From assembly GCA_046331245.1 (NCBI GenBank), contig JAXLRH010000001.1:186001-250000 (forward strand): a DNA stretch of 64,000 bases, in the 5' to 3' direction. A model generated the notes under the pieces. That model saw nothing but the letters and a program-made list of their open reading frames with translations, did not search any database and had not been told where the DNA came from. Both the position numbers and the translations under genes were made by a program. The stretch is from SSF14 sp046331245. Lineage in GTDB: Bacteria; Actinomycetota; Acidimicrobiia; Acidimicrobiales; Microtrichaceae. Shown piece by piece: positions 16,755-25,039 of the stretch. The first letter of the stretch is position 1. Each line of letters opens with the position of its first letter.

Positions 16755-17225
16755 GTGGATGCAGGTGACCGTCTCTCAGCCGTCGAGCGCATGTCGTGGC
16801 GAGCCGTGCTCGAGATGTGCACGTCCATCGTCGACGGCGCCGACGCCGACGTCGACGCGTTCGGCCTCAGCGGCGCCGACTACGAGATGCTGCTCAACCT
16901 GTCCGAGGCCGAGCACGGCCTCCGCATGAGCGAGCTCGCCGCACGCGCGCTCATGTCCAAGAGCCGGCTGACGTACCGCGTCGATCGTCTCGAGGCGCGT
17001 GGCCTCGTCGTGCGGGAGCACTGCTCCACCGACCGTCGCGGCTATCTCGCCCGGCTCACGGCGGAGGGCTCCGCGCTCCTCGCCGAGGCGACGCCCCATC
17101 ACGTCGCCGGCGTGCGCGATCGCCTGGTCGACCGTCTCGGCGACGAGCAGTTCGTCACGCTCGGCCGCATGGCGGCCACGGTGCTCGGTCGCGACTTCGA
17201 CGTGGCGCTCGCCGAGACGCACTGA
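16755..17225 (+). CDS. MarR-family transcriptional regulator
   Basis: A 156-residue winged-helix regulator. It shows the dimerisation helix at the start (WRAVLEMCTSIVDGADADV), the recognition part MSELAARALMSKSRLTYRV, the wing VREHCSTDRRGYLARLT, and a C-terminal dimer helix. The start is GTG in a gap of 86 bases after the epimerase gene; a perfect palindrome sits 44 bases upstream and is a likely autoregulatory site. MarR repressors usually respond to small aromatic ligands or thiol oxidation; here the effector is unknown. Targets beyond its own promoter cannot be stated. Confidence 0.88.
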   Translation: MDAGDRLSAVERMSWRAVLEMCTSIVDGADADVDAFGLSGADYEMLLNLSEAEHGLRMSELAARALMSKSRLTYRVDRLEARGLVVREHCSTDRRGYLARLTAEGSALLAEATPHHVAGVRDRLVDRLGDEQFVTLGRMAATVLGRDFDVALAETH

Positions 17226-17250
17226 GCCGGCGGTGTGACAGGCTGGCCGG

Positions 17251-18144
17251 GTGACTCCCGACCAGCGCCCCCAGGTGCACCTCGTCGACGGAACCTACGA
17301 GCTGTTCCGCTACTTCTACTCACCCGGTGGTGGCCACGAGAACAGCGCGGGCGAGGAGGTGGGCGCGGTGCGCGGCGTGTTGCGCTCGCTCACCGGGATG
17401 CTCGCCGACGGCGCGACCCACATCGGGGTCGCGACCGACCACGTGATCGAGTCGTTCCGCAACGACCTGTACGCGGGCTACAAGACGGGTGAGGGCATCG
17501 ACCCGGTGCTGCGGGGTCAGTTCGGCCTGCTGGAGGACGCCCTGGCGGCCGCCGGGTTCACCGTGTGGGCGATGGTCGAGGTGGAGGCCGACGACGCGCT
17601 CGGCGCGGCGGCCGCGGTCGCTGCGGCCGACCCCTCGATCGGTCGGGCGGTGATCTGCACGCCCGACAAGGACCTCGCGCAGTGCGTGCGCGATCCCGAT
17701 GTCGTGCAGTTCGACCGTCGCGCCGGCGTCTTCCGCGACGAGGCCGGCGTGCGCGAGAAGTTCGGCGTCGACCCGGAGTCGATCCCCGACTGGCTGGGAC
17801 TCGTCGGCGACACCGCCGACGGCTTCCCGGGCATCCCCGGCTGGGGAGCGAAGTCGGCGGCCGCCGTGCTCAGCCGGTACCGCCACATCGAGGACATCCC
17901 GCTCGCTCCGGGGCAGTGGGACATCACCGTTCGCGGCGCTGCCAAGCTGTGCGCCACCCTCGAGCAGGAGCTCGAGCAGGCGCTCCTGTTCCGTCGCATT
18001 GCAACGCTCGAGCTCGACGTGGAGGTGGGTAGCCCCGCCGACTGGCGCTGGACGGGCCCCACCGCGTCATTCGCCGAGATCAGCGCCCGCCTCGACACGC
18101 CCGACGTGGCGACCCGCCTCGCTTCGCTCGCCGCCGGCCGCTGA
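17251..18144 (+). CDS. 5'-3' exonuclease (PolA N-terminal-like)
   Basis: A 297-residue stand-alone flap exonuclease, like the N-terminal domain of DNA polymerase I. Metal-binding Asp residues lie in HLVDGTYELFR, VEVEADDALGA and CTPDKDLAQCV; the helix-three-turn-helix that grips DNA is LVGDTADGFPGIPGWGAKSA. Start is GTG 25 bases after the MarR stop. Such proteins remove RNA primers or process flaps alongside polA. Its last 78 bases overlap the 3' end of the fused permease gene on the opposite strand, so the two transcripts converge. Confidence 0.9.
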   Translation: MTPDQRPQVHLVDGTYELFRYFYSPGGGHENSAGEEVGAVRGVLRSLTGMLADGATHIGVATDHVIESFRNDLYAGYKTGEGIDPVLRGQFGLLEDALAAAGFTVWAMVEVEADDALGAAAAVAAADPSIGRAVICTPDKDLAQCVRDPDVVQFDRRAGVFRDEAGVREKFGVDPESIPDWLGLVGDTADGFPGIPGWGAKSAAAVLSRYRHIEDIPLAPGQWDITVRGAAKLCATLEQELEQALLFRRIATLELDVEVGSPADWRWTGPTASFAEISARLDTPDVATRLASLAAGR

Positions 18145-20085
18145 CGTCACCCGGAGCCGTCCGGCCAGTCGCCGCCCGGCATCCATCGCGGTGCCGGTGA
18201 TGCCCGACGGCACGGCGACGGCGGCCACGACGAGGAGCGCGCCGTTCACGACGTAGGTGTAGGGGCTGACGTGCGCGACGTCCTGACCGCCGGCGACTGC
18301 GAGCAGCCCGAGCGGTGCGATGACACCGGCGAGGATCGCACCGCTCACCGACGCGATGCCCGCGAGGTAGGTGGTGGCGAGGATCGCGAGCGAGAGGAAG
18401 ACGGCGAAGCTGTCGGTGCCGATCGTCTGGTGCTGGTACGTCAGCAGCACGCCGCCCACGCCCGCGAGCACCGAGCTGAGCGCGAACGCCCCGAGCTTCA
18501 CGGCGCGGACGTCGATGCCGGCAGCCGCGGCGGCCCGCTCGTTCGACCGGACGGCCAGCCACGCCAGGCCGGTGCGGCCGCGACGGAGGTTCGCGACCGT
18601 GACGGCGGCGAGCGCGGTGATCACGATGACGAGGATGCCGAACGCGGCGCGGGGGTACGCATCGCCGCGTGCCGCGATGCCGAGGTCGGCCCCGAACAGG
18701 TGGGGCTCGGTCGCGCCCCGCGCGCCGGCCCCGACGAACGGGCGCCACTTGAACAGCAGCTGCTCGATCGCCACGGCCGCGCCGAGGGTGGCGATCGCGA
18801 GGTTCATGCCACGGACCTTGGTGGCGGGCAGGCCGATGACCGTGCCGAGCACGGCGGCCAGCAGCACGGCGGCGAGCGGCGCGACGGGGAACGGCCAGCC
18901 CCAGCTGCTCAGACGGGTGAGCGCGAACGCCGCCACGCCGGCGAACGCGAACGGCGCCAGCGAGATCTGGCCGACGTAGCCGGTGAGCACCACGACCGAC
19001 AGGCTCAGCACCGTCGCGATCGCCGACGTGATCGTGGCGCTGCGCCAGTCGGAGCCGGCGAGCAGCATCACCAGCGCGGCGGCGACGCCGGAGGCGATGA
19101 GCCAGAACGTGACGTGTCGCGGCTCGGCGGAGCGGGGCAGCCGCGCGAGCGTCGGCTCGCCGCGACCGGGCAGGCTGCGCCGCCTCGCCACGAGCGTGGC
19201 GAGGATCACGACGAAGGGCAGCGCCTGCGGGAGCCCGAGGCCCGACACCGACGGCCAGCTCACCTGGAGGTTCACGATCTCGCTCTGCGCCATCCCGATG
19301 GCGAACGCCGCAACGGCGACGGCGAGGAACGAGCGGTTGCCGCCGAGCAGGCACGCGGCGAGCGCCGGCACGATCAGGAGCGACAGCGCCAGCGGATCGA
19401 GCTGGTCGACCGGCGCGACGAGCACGACCGCGAGCGCTGCTGTCATGGTGGCGAGCACCCAGTTGACGAGCGCGAGCCCGTCGGCGTCGATCCCGGTGAG
19501 CGCGGCGCCCTTCGCCGACTCCGCGGCAGCCGTCGTGGCGAGACCGAACCGCGTGAATCGCGAGACAGCCCACACCGCGCCGATCACGACGGCGGCGATC
19601 ACCGCCGACCACAGACGGTCCTGGAACACGGGGTGGCCGAACACCTGCACGGCGCGCGACGGGAGGATGCGCCGCATCGCCGGGGGGTGCGGGAACCTCA
19701 GCCGCACCATCGCCCAGAGGTAGAGGAACAACCCGATCGACGCCACGACGCGTCCAAGCGGTGGCGCGTCGCGGAGCCGGCGGAACACGAGCGTGTGGAT
19801 CAGCGCGGCGAGCAGCGCCGCGTACACCGCGACGACGAACAGCGCCGTCGCCACGGTGGGCCGGGGGAGGAGGTGGACGCGCGCCGGCAGGCCGACGATC
19901 GGCAGCACGACGTCGCCCGTCTCGCGGAACTCGTAGAACACGTGGGCCAGGTACATGCCGGTGGCCGCGTGCGCGAAGTTGACCACGCCCGACGCACGCT
20001 GGGTGAGCATCACCCCGCACGCGAGCAGCGCGATGGCAGCGCCTGCGCCCGACCCCAGCACCAGGTAGGCCAGGTGCCGCGTCAC
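18067..20085 (-). CDS. Branched-chain amino acid ABC permease, LivH-LivM fusion
   Basis: A 672-residue fusion of both permeases of a branched-chain amino acid type ABC importer. Residues about 1-290 are LivH-like (LTQRASGVVNFAHAATGMYL is the typical opening), about 340-650 LivM-like (VVVLTGYVGQISLAPFAF, then GMNLAIATLGAAVAIEQLL and VRSNERAAAAAGIDV). About 16 hydrophobic segments are visible. Usually two separate genes encode these. Start is GTG overlapping the stop of the binding-protein gene (GTGA). No LivG or LivF ATPase gene is adjacent, so the ATPases must be elsewhere. The 3' end overlaps the exonuclease gene antisense by 78 bases. Confidence 0.88.
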   Translation of the reverse strand: MTRHLAYLVLGSGAGAAIALLACGVMLTQRASGVVNFAHAATGMYLAHVFYEFRETGDVVLPIVGLPARVHLLPRPTVATALFVVAVYAALLAALIHTLVFRRLRDAPPLGRVVASIGLFLYLWAMVRLRFPHPPAMRRILPSRAVQVFGHPVFQDRLWSAVIAAVVIGAVWAVSRFTRFGLATTAAAESAKGAALTGIDADGLALVNWVLATMTAALAVVLVAPVDQLDPLALSLLIVPALAACLLGGNRSFLAVAVAAFAIGMAQSEIVNLQVSWPSVSGLGLPQALPFVVILATLVARRRSLPGRGEPTLARLPRSAEPRHVTFWLIASGVAAALVMLLAGSDWRSATITSAIATVLSLSVVVLTGYVGQISLAPFAFAGVAAFALTRLSSWGWPFPVAPLAAVLLAAVLGTVIGLPATKVRGMNLAIATLGAAVAIEQLLFKWRPFVGAGARGATEPHLFGADLGIAARGDAYPRAAFGILVIVITALAAVTVANLRRGRTGLAWLAVRSNERAAAAAGIDVRAVKLGAFALSSVLAGVGGVLLTYQHQTIGTDSFAVFLSLAILATTYLAGIASVSGAILAGVIAPLGLLAVAGGQDVAHVSPYTYVVNGALLVVAAVAVPSGITGTAMDAGRRLAGRLRVTSAAGGERSEAGRHVGRVEAGADLGE

Positions 20086-21431
20086 TTCGTCGCGACCAAC
20101 TTCGGGATGTCGATCCAGCCGTCGGAGACCTGGGTGAAGTCCTCGCCCGTCGGGCCGCCCACCTTGGCCAGCACCTGTTGTGGCGCGCACAGTGACGGCA
20201 ATGCAGGCACCTGGCGGCCGTCGCAGGTGTACGCGTGCCCGTCGAAGCTGGGTCGGTTGCGGGCGGCCCGGAAGGCGGCGATCACCTTGGACGCCGTCGC
20301 GTCCGGGCCGAGGTCGCGGAGGACGGAGTAGAGGTTGAGCGTCGATCGGAACGCGATCGTGGCCGCGCCCTTGGCGTTCACCCCGGTGCCGTACTTCGCG
20401 ATCGCCCCGGTGTAGAGGTCGTTGTCGGCGCTGAAGGGGCCGGGCCGCACGATCAGCGACTCGATGTTGAAGATCGTGTCCGCCACCTTGTCGGCGCCGA
20501 CCTGCGCGATCCACTTGTGATCGGCGCACGAGCCCACCATGTAGACGGTGGTGTCGGTGAGGCGCATGTCGGCGATCGCCTGCATCACCTTCGGGCACGC
20601 GAAGTCGGCGGCGCCCACGAGGATCGCGTCCGGCGACGACTCGGCGGCCCGCTGGACGATCGCGGCGTAGTCCTGCGTGGTGAGGTCGAAGCTGATCTCG
20701 GTCACGTCCACGCCGGCGCGACGCAGGGGAGCGATGCCGTAGTCGACCGCGGCCTCCGAGATCTGCGACACGTTCGCGTAGAGCACCGCGACCTTCTTCG
20801 CCCGGAGGCGGTGGGCCGCGTCGTCGGCGAAGGCCGTGAACGCGCCGGGCGCGCCACCGCTGAACTGGAACGCGATCGGGCTGGTCATCTCTGCCGGGTC
20901 GAGGGGGATGCCACCCACCCAGGCGATGTCGTTCTGCTCGAGCACCTTGGTGGCCGCTCCGGCGGACAGGTTGAGACCGTCGAGCACCGCCACGACGTGC
21001 TCGGTCACCATCAGGTGGGCGCAGGCCTGAGCCTTGTCGACCCCGAGGTCCGTCTCGCAGGGGACGAGCTCGATGGGATGGCCGTCGACGCCGCCGAGCT
21101 CGGCGTTGATGAACGCCACCGCAGCGTCGGTCGCCTGGTGCAGCTCCGGCGTCGCTCCGATCGGGCCCGAGTCGATGTTCATGAACCCGACCTTCACCGG
21201 CGTCGCCGAGGGATCGGCTGCGGTGGCGTGGGCGGGCACGGTGCCCATCGACCACGGCCGGCCGGCGGAGCGCGACACCACCGAGCCGTCGCCCGCCTCG
21301 AGCGGCGGGGCGCCGTTGCGCGAGGACGTGGTCGTCGGTGTCGCAGCGTGCTTCGGGAGGGGTTCGCTGCATGCGGCGGCCGTCAACGCAACGGCGACGA
21401 TCGCCGTCATCGCGAGTGGCCGGAGGCTCAT
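20082..21431 (-). CDS. ABC transporter substrate-binding lipoprotein (type 1 periplasmic fold)
   Basis: A 449-residue LivJ/LivK-type binding protein. Lipobox LTAAAC puts the lipidated Cys at residue 21; then a Thr/Ser-rich linker, and from about residue 78 the two-lobed fold: VKVGFMNIDSGPIG, AVAFINAELGGVDGHPIEL, ACAHLMVTEHVVAVLDG and AKKVAVLYANVSQISEA. The ligand may be a branched-chain amino acid, amide, urea or aromatic acid. Its start overlaps the ligase stop (ATGA), and it runs directly into the fused permease. Confidence 0.88.
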   Translation of the reverse strand: MSLRPLAMTAIVAVALTAAACSEPLPKHAATPTTTSSRNGAPPLEAGDGSVVSRSAGRPWSMGTVPAHATAADPSATPVKVGFMNIDSGPIGATPELHQATDAAVAFINAELGGVDGHPIELVPCETDLGVDKAQACAHLMVTEHVVAVLDGLNLSAGAATKVLEQNDIAWVGGIPLDPAEMTSPIAFQFSGGAPGAFTAFADDAAHRLRAKKVAVLYANVSQISEAAVDYGIAPLRRAGVDVTEISFDLTTQDYAAIVQRAAESSPDAILVGAADFACPKVMQAIADMRLTDTTVYMVGSCADHKWIAQVGADKVADTIFNIESLIVRPGPFSADNDLYTGAIAKYGTGVNAKGAATIAFRSTLNLYSVLRDLGPDATASKVIAAFRAARNRPSFDGHAYTCDGRQVPALPSLCAPQQVLAKVGGPTGEDFTQVSDGWIDIPKLVATK

Positions 21432-22537
21432 GAACCGAATTCGCCCGAACCGAACAGCTGAGCGAGCTCGATGGGCACCGCCTGGTCGAGCTGGTCGTAC
21501 CGGCACTCGGCCGCCTCCTTGTCGGGCCGCCAGCGGAGGAACTTGGCGGGGTGGCGCAGGCGCCCGGACGTGAGGCCCTGGTAGCCCACCTCGGCGACGA
21601 GCTCGCACCGCAACGGCACCCACGACTGGTCCTTGCCGCCCGACCACCGGCTCGGCGCCCCCGGCATCCGGGTGTCCGGCGCCGCGTGCGCCTGGGCGTT
21701 GCCCCACTCGGCCCACGGGTGCCCGTCGAGGGCGTTGTCCGCGTACGGGCCGAGCTCATCGAGCAGCTCCACCCGCCGCGCCGCGGTGAAGCTGGAGGCG
21801 ACGCCGATGTGCTGCAGCTGGCCGCCGTCGTCGTGCAGGCCGAGCAGCAGCGAGCCCACGCCGTTGCCGTCCTTGTGCACCCGGTATCCGGCCACGACCA
21901 TGTCGGCGGTGCGCTGGTGCTTGATCTTGAAGATCGTGCGCTTGCCCGACACGTAGGGGTCGGCGCCGGGCTTCGCCATCACACCGTCGAAGCCGGCGCC
22001 CTCGAAGCGCCGGAACCAGTCCTGCGCGAGGTCGCGGTCGCGGGTGATCGGGGTGAGGTGGAGCGGCGGCCGGGCGTCGGCGAGCATCTCCTCGAGCAGC
22101 CGCCGGCGCTCCGCGAAGGGCGTGGGGCGGAGGTCGTCGTCGCCGAGCGCGATGAGGTCGAACGCGACGAACGACGCCGGCGTCTCCGCCGCGAGGCGGT
22201 TGATGCGCGACTCGGCAGGATGGATGCGCTGGCCCAGCACGTCGAAGTCGAGGCCGCGCTCGGTCGCGACGACCACCTCGCCGTCGACGACGCAGCGCTC
22301 GGGCAGCATCTCGCGCAAGGGGTCGAGCAGCTCCGGGAAGTAGCGGGTGAGCGGCTTGTCGTTGCGGCTGCCGAGGATCACCTCGCTGCCGTCACGGAAC
22401 ACGATGCACCGGAAGCCGTCCCACTTCGGCTCGAACAGGATGTCCGGGGCGCCCTCGGTCGACGACGAGTTGTCGGGAATCCGCTCGGCCGCCTTGGACA
22501 GCATCGGGGCGAACGGCGGCGTGACCGGGGTGTCCAT
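21428..22537 (-). CDS. ligC: ATP-dependent DNA ligase (LigC-type)
   Basis: A 369-residue ATP-dependent ligase. Motif I EPKWDGFRC has the adenylated Lys38; motif III is VVDGEVVV, motif IV GFDGVMAKPG, motif V TIFKIKHQRTAD; the C-terminal OB domain contains VGYQGLTSGRLRHPAKFL. The size and lack of polymerase or nuclease domains match actinobacterial LigC, a non-essential ligase linked to base-excision repair or non-homologous end joining. No Ku or LigD gene is in the window. It is co-directional with the binding protein through a 4-base overlap, with no obvious functional tie. Confidence 0.9.
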   Translation of the reverse strand: MDTPVTPPFAPMLSKAAERIPDNSSSTEGAPDILFEPKWDGFRCIVFRDGSEVILGSRNDKPLTRYFPELLDPLREMLPERCVVDGEVVVATERGLDFDVLGQRIHPAESRINRLAAETPASFVAFDLIALGDDDLRPTPFAERRRLLEEMLADARPPLHLTPITRDRDLAQDWFRRFEGAGFDGVMAKPGADPYVSGKRTIFKIKHQRTADMVVAGYRVHKDGNGVGSLLLGLHDDGGQLQHIGVASSFTAARRVELLDELGPYADNALDGHPWAEWGNAQAHAAPDTRMPGAPSRWSGGKDQSWVPLRCELVAEVGYQGLTSGRLRHPAKFLRWRPDKEAAECRYDQLDQAVPIELAQLFGSGEFGS

Positions 22538-22566
22538 CCCGGAGGACGGTAGTCAGACCGACGGAC

Positions 22567-23154
22567 TCATGCCGCGTTGTCGGCCCTCCGGGTGGCGTCG
22601 ACGAGGCGTGCCACGAGCCGCTGCGGGTCGTCGTCGACGATCATCAGGTCGAGGGTCTCCTGTTTCATCAGCTGGTCGTCGACCGACCGCTGCATGAACG
22701 CGAGCAAGTGGTCGTAGTAGCCGTCGGTGTTGAGCAGCCCGAGCGCCTTGGGGTGGAGGCCGAGGGCCGCCCAGCACCACACCTCGAAGAGCTCCTCCAT
22801 GGTGCCGACCCCACCGGGCAGCACGAGGAATCCCTCGGAGCGGTCGAACATCTCCTTCTTCCGCGTGGGCATGTCGGGCACGACGATGAGCTCGGTCACC
22901 GCCGTGTGGCCGACCTCCATGTTGTAGAGGTGTTCGGTGATGACGCCGGTGACGGCCCCGCCGGCGGCGAGCACGGCGTCGGCCACCTCGCCCATGAGAC
23001 CCACGCTGCCGCCGCCGTAGACGAGGTCGCAGCCCGTAGCGCCGAGCGCGGCGCCGAGTTGGCGGGCGCCGTCGGTGAAGGCGGGTCGGGCTCCGTGCCG
23101 TGAGGCGAGGTAGACGCAGATGGGCAACCGGTCGCGTTCACGAGGGGTGGTCAT
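22567..23154 (-). CDS. LOG-family nucleoside 5'-monophosphate phosphoribohydrolase (TIGR00730-like)
   Basis: A 195-residue LOG (Lonely Guy) protein. It has both family motifs: GGGSVGLMGEVADAVL and PGGVGTMEELFEVW. Plant and mycobacterial LOG enzymes cut cytokinin riboside monophosphates or AMP to base and ribose 5-phosphate; many bacterial relatives have AMP or pyrimidine nucleotide as substrate. Start is the ATG of MTTPRERDRLPIC; frame further upstream is antisense to the carboxyltransferase. It is divergent from the carboxylase gene, 57 bases apart. Confidence 0.9.
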   Translation of the reverse strand: MTTPRERDRLPICVYLASRHGARPAFTDGARQLGAALGATGCDLVYGGGSVGLMGEVADAVLAAGGAVTGVITEHLYNMEVGHTAVTELIVVPDMPTRKKEMFDRSEGFLVLPGGVGTMEELFEVWCWAALGLHPKALGLLNTDGYYDHLLAFMQRSVDDQLMKQETLDLMIVDDDPQRLVARLVDATRRADNAA

Positions 23155-23211
23155 CGGTCCAACGGTAGCGATTAAGGATCGCGGAGCGGTTGCCTTTATC
23201 CTTGTTCCCCT

Positions 23212-24759
23212 ATGGATCACCCGTTGTCTGAACGAGTCGAGGACCTCCGCCGCCGCAAGGAAGAGGCCCGCACCCCCGGCTCCGAGCGTTCGATCGAGCG
23301 GCAGCACTCCCGCGGCAAGATGCTGGCCCGCGAGCGCATCGACTACCTGCTCGACCCGGGCTCCTTCCACGAGCTCGACGGGCTCGCCCGCTCCCGCAAC
23401 CCAACCGCCGCCGAGCGGCCCTACACGGACGGTGTCATCACCGGGTGGGGCACGGTCGACGGCCGTCAGGTGTTCGTGTTCAGCCAGGACTTCACCGTGT
23501 TCGGTGGTGCGCTCGGCGAGGTGTACGCGGAGAAGATCCACAAGGTCATGGACATGGCCCTCAAGGTGGGCGCTCCGGTCATCGGCCTCAACGACGGCGC
23601 CGGCGCCCGCATCCAGGAAGGCGTCGTGTCGCTCGCCAGCTACGGCGGCATCTTCTACCGCAACGTGCTCGCCTCGGGCGTCACGCCGCAGATCTCCGTG
23701 ATCATGGGCCCGTGCGCCGGCGGCTCGGTGTACAGCCCGATCATGACCGACTTCATCTTCATGGTCGATCAGTCGAGCTACATGTTCATCACCGGTCCCG
23801 ACGTCGTGAAGCAGGTGACCGGCGAGGACGTCACGCAGCAGGATCTCGGCGGTGCACGCGTGCACAGCTCGAAGTCGGGCGTGGCGCAGTTCGTGTCCGG
23901 CGACGACAAGGCGGCGCTCGACGACGTCCGCTACCTGCTGAGCTTCCTGCCGGCGAACAACCTCGAGGAGGCGCCGGTGCTCGCCACCGACGACCCGGTC
24001 GACCGGTTGTGCCCCGAGCTCGAGAAGATCCTCCCGGCCTCGGCCAACCAGGCGTACGACATGCGCAAGGTCATCTCGACCGTCGCCGACGACGGCGAGT
24101 TCTTCGAGTACGCGTCGGCCTGGGCACCCTCGATCGTGTGCGGCTTCGCCCGCCTCGGTGGCCAGTCGGTCGGCATCGTGGGCAATCAGCCGATGGCGAT
24201 GGCCGGCGTGCTCGACATCGAGTCGTCGTCGAAGGCCGCCAAGTTCGTGCGCACGTGCGACGCGTTCAACATCCCGCTGATCACGTTCGTGGACGTGCCC
24301 GGCTTCCTGCCCGGCGTCGACCAGGAGCACAACGGCATCATCCGTCATGGAGCGAAGCTGCTCTACGCCTACTGCGAGGCCACGGTGCCGCGCATCTCGG
24401 TGATCACGCGCAAGGCCTACGGTGGCGCCTACGTGGTGATGGACTCGAAGTCGATCGGCTCCGACCTGGCGTTCGCCTGGCCGTCGGCCGAGCTCGCCGT
24501 CATGGGCGCCTCGGGCGCCGTCGAGATCGTCAACCGTCGTGAGCTGGCCGAGGCCGAGGACCCGGTGGCGCGCCGCGCCGAGCTGGTCGACGCCTACACC
24601 GAGCAGTTCTGCAACCCGTGGGAAGCAGCCGACCGCGGCTACGTCGACGACGTGATCGATCCGGCCGAGACGCGCCTGAAGCTCATCGCCGGCCTCACGA
24701 TGCTCCGGTCCAAGAAGGAGTCGTTGCCGCCCCGCAAGCACGGCAACATGCCCCTGTGA
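23212..24759 (+). CDS. Acyl-CoA carboxylase carboxyltransferase (beta) subunit
   Basis: A 515-residue biotin-dependent carboxyltransferase (PccB/AccD type) that moves CO2 from biotin to propionyl-CoA or acetyl-CoA. Seen: RQHSRGKMLARERIDYLLD, the oxyanion-hole stretches GGARVHSSKSGVAQ and GPCAGGSVYSPIMTDF, VPGFLPGVDQEHNGIIRHG, and ITRKAYGGAYVVMDSKS near the C-terminal half. The start ATG follows a 57-base divergent gap. The epsilon subunit overlaps its stop by one base, a typical actinobacterial arrangement; the alpha (biotin) subunit is not in the window. With epimerase and Ccr it suggests propionyl-CoA and methylmalonyl-CoA handling. Confidence 0.93.
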   Translation: MDHPLSERVEDLRRRKEEARTPGSERSIERQHSRGKMLARERIDYLLDPGSFHELDGLARSRNPTAAERPYTDGVITGWGTVDGRQVFVFSQDFTVFGGALGEVYAEKIHKVMDMALKVGAPVIGLNDGAGARIQEGVVSLASYGGIFYRNVLASGVTPQISVIMGPCAGGSVYSPIMTDFIFMVDQSSYMFITGPDVVKQVTGEDVTQQDLGGARVHSSKSGVAQFVSGDDKAALDDVRYLLSFLPANNLEEAPVLATDDPVDRLCPELEKILPASANQAYDMRKVISTVADDGEFFEYASAWAPSIVCGFARLGGQSVGIVGNQPMAMAGVLDIESSSKAAKFVRTCDAFNIPLITFVDVPGFLPGVDQEHNGIIRHGAKLLYAYCEATVPRISVITRKAYGGAYVVMDSKSIGSDLAFAWPSAELAVMGASGAVEIVNRRELAEAEDPVARRAELVDAYTEQFCNPWEAADRGYVDDVIDPAETRLKLIAGLTMLRSKKESLPPRKHGNMPL

Positions 24760-24932
24760 TGGACGACATCCGTCCCCTCCCGACCGACGAGGACGCCGCC
24801 GCGATCGTGGCGGCCCTCGACGCAGCATGGCCCCGTGCGGGCGCCGCAGAGTCGCGCGACGCGGCGCCGCGCTGGCGCTGGTCGGGCCGGTGGTGGACGA
24901 AGCCGATGGTCATCCGCCGCGACCGCCCCTGA
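24759..24932 (+). CDS. Acyl-CoA carboxylase epsilon subunit
   Basis: A 57-residue protein whose ATG overlaps the stop of the carboxyltransferase gene (TGATG). It carries the short epsilon pattern: an N-terminal RPLPTDEDAAAIVAALDA helix and a Trp-rich end (RWRWSGRWWTKP). In Streptomyces and Mycobacterium this small subunit bridges alpha and beta subunits and raises activity. Too short for many gene finders, but context and sequence agree. Confidence 0.8.
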   Translation: MDDIRPLPTDEDAAAIVAALDAAWPRAGAAESRDAAPRWRWSGRWWTKPMVIRRDRP

Positions 24933-24954
24933 CTTTCCGGCCTCGGCCACCGCC

Positions 24955-25014
24955 CCCTCGTTTTGTGCCCCGGAACTACCGGCAGCCCGGAACATCGGGG
25001 GTACAAAACGAGGG
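24955..25014. terminator. Long inverted repeat between convergent genes
   Basis: Arms 24955-24971 (CCCTCGTTTTGTGCCCC) and 24997-25014 pair over 12 perfect bases (CCCTCGTTTTGT with ACAAAACGAGGG), a mismatch, then a C/G run, around a 25-base loop. It lies between the epsilon subunit and the convergent YceI gene. A bidirectional terminator is the plain reading; the loop is longer than usual and there is no U tract, so an imported or repeated palindromic element is also possible. Confidence 0.6.
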
Positions 25015-25039
25015 TTGGGGGTTCCAGGGTTGGTGAGGA

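Noticed and set aside
23174..23203. AAGGAT ... ATCCTT inverted repeat before the carboxyltransferase
   Set aside because: Only six-base arms with an 18-base spacer; expected by chance too often to report as a site.
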